Below, in pieces: positions 22,600-35,058 of a DNA stretch of 64,000 nt. Position numbers and translations under genes: made by a program. Under the pieces are notes generated by a model. It had not been told where the DNA came from. It made no database searches and saw only the letters and a program-made list of their open reading frames with translations. Each line of letters begins with the position of its first letter. Within the stretch, counting starts at the first letter, position 1. The stretch is from Tipula vernalis (Eukaryota; Arthropoda; Insecta; Diptera; Tipulidae), in contig OY282558.1 of assembly GCA_958295665.1 (NCBI GenBank), positions 189,523,586-189,587,585 of the forward strand, in the 5' to 3' direction.

Positions 22600-24530
22600 A
22601 GATCAGTTAAATAAGCCAACCAAAACAGAGATCAATAATCACTCTGTGGGGACATCTGATTGCACCAAACAAAATGAGCTGACTAAAAATGCAGTATTCC
22701 ACTCAACCGTTGAAGAACATCGAAGCATCTTGCACATCCGTTCTTCTACTGCTTATGTTTTTTTCGCAACTGCCCTTGTAATTGTTTTGGATCATACACA
22801 CTCCCAACTTAGTCTTATGACTGAAAAATTTGCAGCTCGGCTTGGTCTAAGGCGCATAAACTTTAACACATATATAACTGGAATCTGAGCTTCTTCACTA
22901 TAATGCCATTCCATGTTAGCCGTAACGGTCCAAATTGACATTCATCTATTGCTAAAAATTTCGGGACCACAACCTACAATTGGCATAAATACTAGTCAAT
23001 GGAAGATTCCGCAACACATAAGGCTGGCCGATCCAAAATTTTGAACACCGCACGGGAAGATCTCTACTATTTTCTACAAGCGATCGGCCAAAGCCAGCTT
23101 AGTCCGGATATGGCTATCTTACAAAATACCTTGCTAGGCTGGATCATAGTGGGCAAAACCGCAAATTATTGCTCATCACCACAAAACTACCATGCTGTCA
23201 ATAGAAGAAACCAGTCTAAATGCAACTCAGAATTTTTTTTAAAATTGAACATCTCAACGCCGTATGACCTGCGATGTCCAGGCAAGAACAGTATGTGGAG
23301 GATCATTTTGAGAATTGCTGCATTATGCACGCACTGCCGCAGGTAAATTTATTGTGAAACTTCCAATGTCGCAAGATATTACTCGTCGAAGTTTTAACGG
23401 CCTGGAACATCTGCTCATGAAGCAAGTTCCAGCAGAAGAGGTCGCCGGATATCTCCACGACCAAAATGAGGATAGTTTTCCGGAAAGGCTTTCAACGACA
23501 TTCTTATGGTAAGACCTGTATTGAAACAAGACTTGTTCTCTATTTTGACTAGGTTCAGAACCTACCTACATATGTATCGTCAGATAATGGTTACTGACGA
23601 TGATGCTCAACTACAACATATATTCTGGAGAAAAACATCATCAGAAACTCTAAAAATTTGGTACAGTCAGTGCTTCGTATCTCGCAACAAAATGTATTCA
23701 GAAGTTAGCTAAAATTCCTCAAAGATAATGGAGGAGTAGTTTCGAAAAGAACAGTTTTGTCGGACATAGCTTGCATATTCGATCCACTCGGGCTTACCCC
23801 GCCAGTCATTACACGAGCCAAAATTTAGTTACAAAAAATATGGACTGGTCTGATTCAGCAGTCGCATTATCGTGGCGGCTAACTTCAGAATCAACCACAT
23901 TAACAAAATTTATCGGGAATCGAGTAGCAAAAATTCAGAGATTGACAACAATATCTAATTGGCACATCGTGGTTTACAGGGCAAACATTTTTGCAAACCT
24001 CGCCTGACCAATGGCCTACGTTATACATACCGTCTGCAGAGATTCAAATCACGAGATTTCCTCTCTTTGCAAAGAATTATGGCTTATGTTCATCGCCTTA
24101 TTCACAACTATCGGTCAAGGCAAGAAAGTGATAGGATATATGGCGACATCCAGCCATGTGATCTTCATAATGGTCTACATTTAATAATAAAGATAATGCA
24201 GTCTACTGGTTTTAAAGACCAGATGATATCATTAAGGGCCAAAAGACCACTAAGTCCCAAGGAGCTATTAATTTCTTTGTGTCCTTTCCTAGATAGAAGC
24301 GGAATCCTTCGGATGAGTGGTCGGGGCACAGGCACTATTAGCAGCTGTGCGGCAAGAATACTGGCCAATTAACGGACGAAAGCTAGCGAGAAGCGTGTGC
24401 CACAATTGCATCCTCTGTTTCCGGTTTCGAGCAAAAACGAGACAGCAGAAGATGGGGGATTTTCCAACCGAACGTGTTACATGTGTGCCACCGTTTTACA
24501 ATTTGGAGTCGGGTCTATAGCCGTACGTCC
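22600..24530 (+). mobile_element. BEL/Pao retrotransposon remnant, plus strand
   Basis: This is a third BEL type, related to but distinct from the copies on either side. In order it has a protease-region fragment (22646-22888), connector (22999-23346), RT (23315-23760), RNase H fragment (about 23770-24000), and the integrase zinc region up to about 24520. It stops before the integrase catalytic core. Many small deletions and frameshifts are present. No LTR was recognised. Confidence 0.85.
22646..24520 (+). pseudogene. BEL/Pao pol polyprotein (pseudo)
   Basis: The protease segment has TALVIVLDHTHSQLSLMTEK then FAARLGL. The DxGSQ active-site stretch expected before the TEK block is deleted. 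PDMAILQNTLLGWIIVGKT is the connector. DITRRSFNGLEHLLMKQ and PVLKQDLFSILTRFRTYL belong to RT, followed by MYRQIMVTDDDAQLQHIFWR. The YxDD block is not found. DRSGILRMSGRG and EYWPINGRKLARSVCHNCIL then LCFRFRAKTRQQKMGDFP cover the integrase N-terminus. At least five frame breaks are visible. Confidence 0.85.
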
Positions 24531-24950
24531 TCGATTTGGCTACTGAAAGAGTTAGTAATGCCTTGAGCCCCAGAAAAGTTTGCAGAGATAGAAAAAAACA
24601 AACAAACTTTTTGGTCACCGTCATTTAACATCTGTACATACATAATTATCATATTGTTTTTTATATAACGTTTATACCATTAAATCTTCTGATTTGGTTT
24701 TGCGTTATATCCATAACGTAATTAATTGTTAATTTCTATTTTGTTAATATAGAATAAAATCAAATGCATATCGAATATTGGAGAAGTAAATCCAATAAAT
24801 TATTGTACATTCAAAAATCAGTGCGTTTTATAAATATAATAAATTGAAAAAAATAAATTTGTTGCCAAGGTGAAATAAAGTGATTGGCCAAGTTTCCTCT
24901 TCGTCGACAGTGGCTGGAATCTTAAGAATGCCCAAGATTATACAAAGGTT
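24531..24950. other. AT-rich sequence between BEL remnant and block B
   Basis: Nothing was recognised apart from ordinary AT-rich sequence. Confidence 0.3.
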
Positions 24951-25179
24951 ATACAGAAGACATGATAGACGGCTGTTCGGAATAATATAATTCGATTGTA
25001 CAATTCAAAAACTACATGCTAAAACCGATTTGCCTCAATGCAGATACAAATTAATTCATTCGTGTACTAATTGTTGGTTAAGGAAATAATTATTATTTAA
25101 ATCATAAATAAACCATTATTAACAAATTTATAATATAAAAATTAAATAATTAAAAATATGTACCTTTGAATTAAAGGGG

Positions 25180-25980
25180 CCACCTTAAAAAATATTAGAA
25201 ACATATCATAGCGGCTTATGTACCACCTAGCACATTTCAAAACGCCAGCCTATTAAATATAGGCAATTAAGACCGAAGCATTCTTATGCGTCATCTTATT
25301 CTTATGCTTATTTCTCATTTACTTGTTCGAAGGTGGTTTGCCGTCTATTGGAGGAGGGATTAAAGTTCAGTAGAATAATCTACCAGCTCCGTAACCTTCC
25401 AGTAGATTGCGCATCACGTGAGCTGTTCTGGTCCTGTATTGGGTAGCTGCCTGATGGATGGCAACCACTGGTAACTGAGGCCATTTGGCACATTTTGGCC
25501 ATTTGGCACAGCATAAGCCGATGGATTAATGGCTGACAGGTTAATCAATTTAAAGTATGCGAACTCTGGATACTAGGCACCCTCCAGCTTTATTTAGCAC
25601 TACTTTAGTAAAGCTGGGTGACCTAAAGGCGACTTTCCATTTGCAGCAACTCGTAAGAATAAAATCAAACTGGAAGACGGGACAGGGCTAGGAATATAAG
25701 GGAGTGGGATTAAGCTCTCGAAGTCCTTGGGTACCAATGCTACCATCTTTCTGGCAGAAGTACGTGCTAGCAAACATCTTGGAGGGAGAGCAATGAGCCC
25801 AGATAATATTTAACGCGTATCGGCCGGCAGTATTATCAGGTTCATTAAGAGCCTGAATATTGACTGGAAGGATGGAAGGATAATTAAGCAGGGTCAAAGC
25901 ACAAAATATTTTTTAGGTCACACTGCGAGATGGCTAAACGTCCAAATGGCCCTGCAATAATAATCTTAATAATACTTGTT
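25180..25980 (+). pseudogene. LINE RNase H remnant, copy B (pseudo)
   Basis: The counterpart of 10500-11090. It reads LEDGTGLGI, stop, GSGIKLSKSLGTNATIFLAE at about 25670-25765. It is more decayed than the A copy, with a stop inside the conserved block. Confidence 0.5.
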
Positions 25981-26049
25981 CGAACGTAAACACTTATCTA
26001 ATGTTACTCTTTGTCATGAATTCACAAAAGTAGTCCGTCATTGTCTACC

Positions 26050-26760
26050 TGATTCTTACAATTGTTGGCGCAACTCCTTAAAAATAATTATATTTTGGCA
26101 CAACGTCAATACCAGTTTTCTTACCAGATAAATACATTTGGTAATTGTCGCTAGCTTTCCCCGTTCTTCTTGATTTATCAAGCATTTATAAATTACGTGA
26201 TCTATAGTTTCATTTTCATTACCACACTGACACAGAAAGTTGTTTCTGCTAGTTGAAGTTTATGTTTAAATATGACGATATTCCCATGACTTGTTGATAT
26301 CTGCATAAGCGTCAATTGTGAACTTAAAACTTAAGTCTTACCACCCAGAAGTATCCCATCTATCTTGCCGTTTAGCAAGCGAAGCTTTTCGTATTCTTCT
26401 CTTTAGAGATTCTAAGAGATTGGTGCCAGAAAGTTCGATATCTCCTTAGGTTGTCTACTTTTTTTCTAATTTTCTAAGCTGCCAATTTTTCTTTGGCAGT
26501 ATATTTGGAAATACATTTTTTTTTAGTACTATCTGCCATCCGTCTGAAGTATGAATTTATAGCTGAATCAATATTCTAGCAGTTTCACTGTTTTTAACAT
26601 TTTAATTCTCTCACAACTACAGTCAATAGAGGTGATCTCCTGATGTTCAGGCAAACCTTTAAGCTAGATCACAATAGTTTGGCATAGGATAACTTCATTT
26701 TATTTTCTCTCCACCAGTCAATAGTTAAATGTAATATGCACTGCGATTTATCTTGAATAG
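26050..26760 (-). pseudogene. LINE RT and C-terminal zinc motif (pseudo)
   Basis: The minus strand shows DWWRENKMKLSYAKLL (about 26710-26660) and YRTFWHQSLRISKEKNTKSF (about 26445-26385). Next to these is NNFLCQCGNENETIDHVIYK then C, at about 26260-26180. The last is the C-x-C-G..H..C zinc-like motif at the C-terminus of I/R1/LOA-type LINEs. Block A keeps the RT part but not this motif. Frames are broken. Confidence 0.55.
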
Positions 26761-29570
26761 TCTACCTGGAATTCTCATCAAAAATCATCATCAATTTAGG
26801 AGCGAAAGTAAAAGGCTTCCAGATATTCGGTATGAGACAAAATGGGTCACGTGTCATGGAACTAATAAAATATAAGACGAAAACGGGTGAGGTTGCCACC
26901 GCTATTTAGTGACGACCATGCGCAAAGAGCTGCCATTGTCCAAGTAACGATGAAGCCGATAAGCTAGAAAAAGTAAGCTTCAAAGAAGAGAATCTGACAC
27001 TCAAAACCGATTGCACCATAGGCTCCACCCCTGTTTCGATATTGGTAAGATATGGGTGACAGCTTGACAATCAAAGTACACAGTTGTTAACTTTAATTTT
27101 TAATACAAGCCTTGCATTTTGACTCATGTAATACAAGATATTATTAAATTGTAAAGTAGTGATTGCATTAAAATGAATTTTAACGCAATTATGAAGATTT
27201 CAAAAGCAGTATTTGAATTAAAAAATATTTTTAATAAAACTATTAAACATTTTAAAGCAGGTTGCTTAAATTGAAAAATTATACCAACATAAAATTTACT
27301 AAAATAAGCGGACTTAAATGTACATATGAATAATAAATTCATGTACGTATATTGCTTTACCGATATAAAATTCGCTAAATCAAACTGACTAAATGACAGA
27401 TAAAATAATTGATTTTCTGAATTCGAAAATGTTTATTATGGTAAAGGTAAGCTTTTCAGTTCTTAATTTACAATTTATTACCTTAGGCGACTATAAAGTG
27501 AAGTAGCCCGCCAAATCAATGGAAAGATGCATGTTTGGTTTTTTAAAGTAAACTGCTCTCTGAGATTACGACCCTCAAAAGGCACCATAAATAAAGACCA
27601 AATGACCAAACCCCAGAAAAAAAGGCTAAACTTACGCAACTTTTTATGCATCTTGCTTTAAAATGTATTACTTCTAAAATATTTTATTAATGCAGTCTTT
27701 GATAAATTCTATTGCAATTGATTGACGGCTCTTTTACAACTTGCTTATTAAAATCCTTTTTAATGCAAGCTTTGTATTATTTTTTAATACAGCCTGCCTC
27801 AGGACCTTTGGGTAATGCAATTTACATTACATAAGCAATATTTTTTTAACTGTGTAATGTTAGCGGAAAGCACAAATCGTGGGAGGTATACAGATATTGT
27901 GGATGAAGTTATCTTATGGCTTCGTGGCGAATCTTTAACAATGAGCATTAACCATAAAGAAATTATGACAAATTATGGTTTAAAAAGCCCTAGTTAAGCA
28001 ACACAACGACTTTTACAGAGAACCAATTAGGACTATAAATCTCTTGGATAAAATAAAAACTATCTAAAACGTGTGAAGAGCGAAATATAGGCAGACAAAT
28101 ATCCAATTGGTAAGGCCATTAAGCAGGGGCAGAAAAAATTATAGAACACCTCATTTAGAAATGGACCGGACACCCTACCTTACCGCAAGGCACTGAAAAA
28201 ATTTTAAACGGTACATGTGCTTATAGTCTGTGGTAAAATATGGAATTGATACAGAGGTGCCGATTTGAAACTTGTTAAATTATAAAAGTTAAAGCATAAA
28301 TCGTACGATAATCCAGCATTAGAATTATATATTTAACGTTAATTTTTTATCATCGCGCAGCCTTTTATCTGTTCTAAATTAAATTTTTAAGGATAATCAA
28401 ATATTTACTAAATCGTCAAAAATTGTTTCCGTTATCAACACACAATACATCTTTAACTCACATAATCCAGATTTATTATATATAAATCCACTTTACAAAA
28501 GATTATGGTTCGTTTGTAATGTTTTTGAACATTATTTGAATTTATTGATAATTAATGTTGTTGCTTTCTCCATGGAGACACTGTACAACCTAATTTTAAT
28601 TTTATTTCTGTAGCAAACTAGAAAGAAGACATTTTTAAAGATTTACAATTTACATTTTTATTTTTTTGGAAATTTATGAATAAATAATCAAAACGAAACG
28701 TGTACAGACATAGCTAAAATTCTATTTATGTATCACTGTTTTTGGTTTGTGTGCACGTTGGTTGCTCGAGTTTAATTTCATATCCAAAGTTTAAATCTGA
28801 AAAATAAACTTTATGTTATGTCGTATTCCATATACGAATATGTCGTAGGTATATGTGATTTGAATGTTATACCAAATATTTATGTGTTCAGCTCGTGGAG
28901 AGATTTACATAATATGAATTCCTATTCGAAAGAAATTGAAATCCAAAAATACAATTTAGGGGTTTATAATTTTTTCGTAGACAGAGATTTTTAAATTTTA
29001 AAGTATCTCGTATTTCAAAAATATTTTATTTAAAGTTTTATAAGATATATTTGTAATTTCAATTAATTTCACAACAAACATGTATCTAAATCTATTAAAT
29101 TAAGATAAGGTATGTTAGCAATAAAAGCTCGACGCGATTCCAAATAGCTAAGTAGTCGATATTTAGTGTGTTTTGTTAATACTATATCTGATAAAATAAT
29201 TAGCACAAAATAACATAATTTATGAAATATTTGTTCGTTGACTACTTGAAATTTCTGGAAAACCACTTCCAGTGTTGTGCGTCTACGCCTATTTGGAGGT
29301 GGTCTACACACAAATGCCGATAATAGCGTAGACAATATAAAAAATTCGTAGACAAATAAAATATCGTTTTTTTAACAGTTCCTAACTTATGTGAAAACTA
29401 ATACGCTCAAATTTTAATTCTGAAATCATTCGTACAGCCAGAATCGATAGCGTAAAGCACGGAGGCCCAAAATTGAATATGGTTTGGGTTTAACAAAAGA
29501 AAATATAATTTATTTGTTGGCTTCTTTTATTGATGAACCAACGCTTCGATGGCTTTATTCCATCATCAGC
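26760..29570. other. Unassigned sequence, block B counterpart
   Basis: The near-identical counterpart of 11560-14200. It includes the 72-codon (27124-27342) and 88-codon (29069-29335) minus-strand frames and a plus frame at 27815-27997 that reads through where block A has a 29-base insert. About 225 bases at 28025-28250 are absent from A. No protein family was recognised. Confidence 0.5.
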
Positions 29571-29619
29571 AGGGTAAATTACAATTGATTGACTAATTAG
29601 AATGTACGGCAAAGCATTG

Positions 29620-29965
29620 AGTAGGAACTTCCGGACTCCCGGGCACACACCGTACACCCGTTTTACATATAACAAAACCGAAGAAGAGAATAGGATTGTT
29701 CCATCACGCTATTCACAAGCGATCACTCATATATGTATATACTAGCCATAGCAAATGTTGCATGACGTTGTTGTTGCGTCTCTTCTATATTGAGAAGGAA
29801 CTCCCGGGCACACACCGTACACCCATTTTACATACAGCAATACCGTCGGAGAGGATAGAACTGCTAATTGTGACAGAATCGACTAGATTATACACATCTA
29901 ACCGATTAATACACAAGACCACATACCCAAGACTTCCACAAGACAAAACAATTCAAGCTACATGA
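29620..29965 (+). repeat. Dispersed repeat family R, copy 2
   Basis: Block B counterpart of 14210-14580, with both GGGCACACACCGTACAC phrases (29640 and 29810). It ends abruptly at CTACATGA, where block A continues with the rest of the repeat. Confidence 0.6.
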
Positions 29966-30816
29966 CGCTACGCTCATATGCTCAACTTCTGGAACACTGT
30001 CCGACTCCTCAGGTACCTTTCAATGTGATCAATTGATAACCTACCATCAATTCTACTAGGGCTGCTTCACTTCATATTCAATATAAACTTGATTTGAGAC
30101 TACTATAGTTCAAACAGCAATAAATACACGGCATTGTTGTTGTCGAAATTCCCAAAATACGACAATTATAGCATTACCTACAAAATATCAGCAAAGTGAT
30201 AGCCTCTTCCATCACAACAACTCATTTGTACTCATTTACACAATCCTTAAAAAGCAAACATTAATTTTTGCTGTAGTATAATTATTAATTAAATTCATCA
30301 TCAGGTTCATTAATATCGCTGGAATTTAAATTAATTAATCAGTTAATCAGCTGTTACTAAGAAAGTAATCCTTAATAATCTAAAGCGGCATTTCTCCAAA
30401 ACTTTTATAGCCCTAGTTCAGAGACGACTTTATAAACCTCTTTTAATTATCTCCGTCATCCCGGTCCACTTCACCCTCCAGAGTAGAGTCTTCAACCTGT
30501 CACTAATACTACATAAGTTCATCCGTTCAAACTAATCGGATCATATCGCATTGACCCAATCCAGTTGTGTAACTTACCTTTAAATTCAATCTCTCCCTAA
30601 AATAGAGCATAAAAAAGCTGGCATTCATCAGTCCACCTGAAATACAACATTAAACTCAACATTAATTACTTTAAATTACTTTAATTTATATAATATACTT
30701 ACCTAATTATAATTATCCGGTTTCATTAGAATCCATTTAATGCAATCGGAAACTAGAAATTAATTCATATTAGAAATGTCACTTAATAATAAGGAGAGTA
30801 AAATTGTATACTTAAC

Positions 30817-33800
30817 CTTAAAATTTTTTTTTTTTATTTTTTTTTTTTTTTTAATAATTTTATTTATGATAACAATAAAATTTTTTTACAAAGTAACTAG
30901 TCATTTTTGACTAACAGCGTTTGACTCTGACAATATAATAATAAAGCACTCATATGTGTTCTTTACATAAAGTGTTGTTTTGGTTGATGTTGCATTGTGC
31001 GGACTATTCAGGCAACTCAAAAGGTTTTAGTCTTTTGAGTCTTCTTATTATACCCTCTTGATGAAGTAGTCTTGCAGCTTCGATGTTAGGGTGATGATGG
31101 AGCCTCTCCTGGTGTTTTTGAGCACATTTCTTTATTTCACTTGCGACTGTGTCTATTCCGAGATCTCTATGAAGGTCACTATTACGAGTGTACCAAGGGG
31201 CATTTACAATTCCTCTGAGGACTTTATTTTGAAATCGTTGAACTATCTGTTGATTGCTGATTTTGGTGCATCCCCATAGTTGAATACCATATGTCCAGAC
31301 CGGCTTGAGTACTTGTTTATAAAGCACAAGTTTATTATGAATGGATAACTGAGAGTTTCTTCCAATTAACCAGTACATTTTTCTATATTTTAACTGAAGC
31401 TCTTCTGCTTTCTTTTTCATGTGTACTTTCCACTTTAACTTTGCATCAAGGTTCATACCAAGGTATTTTGCTTGATTGGCATGTGGTACAAAGATATTAT
31501 TGAGAGTCACAGGTAGTGGTTCTATTGATCTATTAGTGAAGTTAATGTGAGTAGACTTCGATTCATTCACTTTAATTCTCCACTTAGCTAGCCAATCTTG
31601 TATAGTATTTACGGCTATTTGTAGTTTGAATGTGACTTCACCGATTGTGTCACCAACAGCTAGAATTGCAGTGTCATCTGCAAACGTGGCGATAGTTGTA
31701 TTGCTCGTCTGCGGTATGTCGCTAGTAAACAGCACGAAAAGGAAAGGCCCTAAGACACTCCCCTGCGGGACTCCTGCTTTAGCTTCTTTAATACTGGAGT
31801 AAACTCCTTCCTGTTTAACTCTAAAATATCTCCTTTTCAGGTATGACTTTAGCAGTTCGCAATACTCAAATGGCAGAGTTTTCTCCAATTTAAATATTAA
31901 ACCATTTAGCCAGACTTTGTCAAATGCCTGCGCTATGTCAAGAAATATGGCTGAACAAATCATTTTTTCCTCTAAGGATTTTTCTATTATATCTGTTATT
32001 CGATGGACTTGGTCGATTGTGGAGTGTTCCTCTCTTAATCCAAACTGATGGGACGGAACAGCTCCTGATTTTACAACTTCTGGTTTAATTCGTTTTAATA
32101 ACAATCTCTCAAATAGTTTTGACATAGTTGGAAGAAGTGATATTGGCCTGTACGAGGCCAGTTCACTTGGTGGCTTACCTGGCTTAGGTATCATTATCAC
32201 TTCCGCAAATTTCCAAGATAGAGGAACATAACGGAGTCTGAAGGAAGCATTAATTATGTCCGATATTTTTTTAATAGCTTTATTAGGTAGTTGTTTTAGA
32301 ATCTCTCCAGTTATCAGGTCATATCCTGGTGATTTTTTAAGTACTACATAGTTCTTTATTACTTGTTTTACTTCTTTAGCATTAGTTAATGGAATTTCCT
32401 GTCTCAGGATAGTTGTTTGGTTTTCGAACAATATATCCTGTTGGTTAAGTGTTGTTAAATTTGGCTGAAAGGTACACTCGAGATGATCCGCGAATTTTTC
32501 TGCTTTTTCTTATTTGCTTTTAGCCAGGTGTCCATTATTTGTTCTTATTGGTGGTATATGCATAACTGGCCTTTTCAAATATTTGGTTGCTTTCCACAAT
32601 GAATAATCACTACCTTTATCATAGGTGAGAGATTGTAGGTATGAATTTATTGATTTATTTTTAAATTCCTTTATTTCTCTACGTATTCGTTGTGTTAAAT
32701 TATTTAATCTATTTTTGACGGTTGGGTCTCGTGTACGTTGCCACTCCCTACGGGTACTTCTCTTCTCTATAACTAGTGATTTAATTTCCATTGGATAGCA
32801 TTTGCCAGCTATTTTTTTGTTTGTTGTGTTAGTACTTTTCCACGCCGCTACCTGTATGTCCTTGACGAGCTTCTCCACCTCCTGTTCTAATGTTTCTTCT
32901 GATGAAAGTTGTGTGTTTAAAATGATGCTATTGTTTAGTTCATTCCTGAACTTTTTCCAATCAGTATATTTATTTGTTAACAGTGGCTGTTTATCATTAG
33001 TAATTATTGTATCACTTATTATCATTAAAATAGAGGAGTGGTCAGATGTGGAGTCCAATCCTTCCTGCACTTGTATATAATCAACCGGGATTTTTCTTGT
33101 TATAAAGAAGTCAATTAGGTCTGGTATTTTATTTTGATCACTGGGCCAATAAGTTGGTTTTCCAGTAGAATGCCAGTTGCAGTTGTATTTAATTATTGCT
33201 TGATGAAGCTCTTTCCCTTTAGTTGTGGTTAGTCTTGATCCCCAGTCAGTATGTTTAGCGTTGAAGTCACCCCCGACTACAAATTTTTCACCGAGCTGCT
33301 TGAAGAACTGAGTAAAAGCATTCTCTTTGATGTTATATCTAGGTGGGCAATATATTGCGGATACCACTAACTTGTGGTTGCGGGTATTAATGCTAACGCT
33401 AATTGCTTGTATTTCATCACTTTCAAGTTTTTGTTGCAGATGGTATTTAATATCTTTTTTTATAATCACGGCACTGCCCCCTCGTGCATTATTATTAGGA
33501 TGAACTGCTGAGTGAACTTCGTAGCCGCGGATTTTTATATGACTTTGAGTAGTAAGGTGTGTTTCAGATAATAAACATATATCTATTTTTTCTAAATCAA
33601 GAAATAGTTGTATTTCATTTTGTCGTTGCAATATACCATTGCAGTTCCATGCAAGAATTTTTAAATTATTTGCCATGTTTTTCGAGTAGAGTGAGCCTTT
33701 GTAGGATTGATATAAGGGCTTTTTCTTGCTTTTCTTCTTGTGAACTAAGTCTATCAAGAATATCTTGTAGTATTTTATTAGTTTGGTTATTATTTGAATC

Positions 33801-34279
33801 ATTTAATAAAAGAGAACTATGTTGTCTTCTCGAACTTCCAGTAGATAGTACATCAGCAAATGTTACATTTGGATTAGTTCTTGATGGCTGGATTAATGTT
33901 TGGTGTGGCCTTAAATTTGAAGGTATTCTTGTTGAGGCTGAGTTAATTTCTGGCCTGGTAATTATTGAAGTTTCCCTTGTTTTGTTGCGAATTTTTTGCA
34001 GCTCTTTTATAACAATGCAACCTCTGTAGTTGGCTGGGTGTGTCTCTCCACAGATAACACATTTTGGTGGGGTGTCTTTTAGTTTCGTACATTCAGCCGT
34101 ACGGTGTTTTCCTACACATTTCACGCATCTGGGCTCCTTATTACAAAAGTTTTGCGTGTGTCCGTAGACTTGGCACTTTTTGCACTGGGGGATCAGCTTA
34201 GATTTTTTAACTGCTTCTATTTGCACTTTCATATGGAGTATTTCGCTGATTAACCTTAAAATTGAATCAAAATTTGTTG
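30817..34279 (-). mobile_element. Jockey-clade LINE, 5'-truncated, nearly intact ORF2
   Basis: A minus-strand LINE inserted in the BEL 5' LTR. The A-rich tail appears as poly-T at about 30823-30852. The flanking bases TACTTAAC occur at both ends (30809-30816 and 34280-34287), a plausible 8-bp target duplication. ORF1 is truncated at its 5' end. ORF2 is full length apart from one stop codon. This makes it the youngest large insertion in the window. Confidence 0.9.
31004..33802 (-). pseudogene. Jockey ORF2: endonuclease and reverse transcriptase, one stop codon
   Basis: Target-primed reverse transcription enzyme. The endonuclease covers residues about 45-270, with LKILAWNCNGILQRQNEIQ, LLSETHL, VVGGDFNAKHTDWGSRL and STSDHSSILMI. 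RT blocks follow: KKSPGYDLITGEIL, VIMIPKPGKPPSELASYRP, FLDIAQAFDKVWLNG, AGVPQGSVLGPFLFVLF, catalytic TFADDTAIL, and YLGMNLDAKLKWKVHM. The C-terminus ends RRLKRLKPFELPE. The whole run is one reading frame broken only by a TAA at 32510-32512, between SK and EKAEKFADHL. A start near 33670, closer to the ORF1 end, is more natural than 33802, which overlaps ORF1. Confidence 0.92.
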
Positions 34280-34289
34280 TACTTAACAT
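33666..34289 (-). pseudogene. Jockey ORF1, 5'-truncated nucleocapsid protein
   Basis: An RNA-binding Gag-like protein of non-LTR elements. It has three CCHC-type knuckles: CKKCQVYGHTQNFC, CVKCVGKHRTAEC and CVICGETHPANYRGC. A Gln/Glu/Lys-rich tail follows. At 207 codons it is much shorter than typical Jockey ORF1, and the N-terminal domain is missing. The first residues (MLST) come from the LTR target duplication rather than from the LINE. The ORF overlaps the upstream part of ORF2. Confidence 0.88.
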
Positions 34290-34465
34290 CCATAGTTAAA
34301 CCGTATTTTGAATAGTATTGCCTATATGAAATCAAAATATGTAATTAATAATTAAGAAAATATGTAACGTGTAATTAAAAATACTTATCTTGTTTGTAAA
34401 CAAATTTCACTTTGACATTCCAAATGTCAGATGTAGGTAAATTCTAGTGTGTATGTATATAATTT

Positions 34466-34858
34466 GTAATACACTCTCGTGCTAATTATAACACTAAAAA
34501 AAAAACCTCGAACATATGTATACTGGCTTTACACCGTAGATAGTATAATAGCAAAATAGTATAATACTATTTTACTATCTGACATAGTGGGTTTTACACC
34601 GCATAAAATATTCATGAAAAACAGAAAATTAAAACAAAATAATGAATTATAATTTCCGAATACACATAAATATTTCTAGACTAATTTATGAACAATACAC
34701 TGTCACAAATTTTCCTTCCAAATTAAAATATTATATTTTATTTTTGCTACTATACTATCCAAACATCATTTTTACACTGGATAGCAAAATCGTATTATAC
34801 TATTTTGCTAATATACTATCTACGGTGTAAAATTTGTAATAAATTTCGAGAGTGTACG
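34466..34858. mobile_element. MITE-like palindromic element in the BEL LTR
   Basis: TTTACACCGTAGATAGTATA at 34530 is repeated inverted at about 34800-34831 (TATACTATCTACGGTGTAAA), including the following AGCAAAATAGTATAATAC. Outside these, ACACTCTCG (about 34470) and CGAGAGTGT (about 34848) are also inverted. The centre is noncoding. The ends and target duplication are uncertain; it could be nested in the LTR or be one larger element. Confidence 0.55.
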
Positions 34859-35058
34859 TTTTTGCTGTGCACACACAGACATAATTTTGTAGAAATATTA
34901 TAATTCATTCGTGCTGCATTCACTGTGTAAAAAACATCACTTAACCTAAAAAGTATAAAATATTAAAATTATTGTGACTGAGTTATTTTCCGGATAATTC
35001 CAAATAGAACCCACCTATAGATTTGCTTCAATCTAGAAGTAATTTGTACATAAGTTGT

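Larger units (their letters stand above)
30524..35055 (+). repeat. 5' LTR of BEL copy B (split by LINE)
   Basis: The left part (30524-30816) matches the 3' LTR start of copy A at 19808. The right part (34280-35055) ends just before the tRNA primer site. The Jockey sits between short direct repeats of target sequence. The 3' LTR piece at 40415-40601 matches 30600-30783, including GCAATCGGAAACTAG. Confidence 0.8.

Noticed and set aside
33559..34029. 156-codon plus-strand frame as a gene
   Set aside because: It is the antisense shadow of Jockey ORF1 and ORF2, whose motifs are clear on the minus strand.
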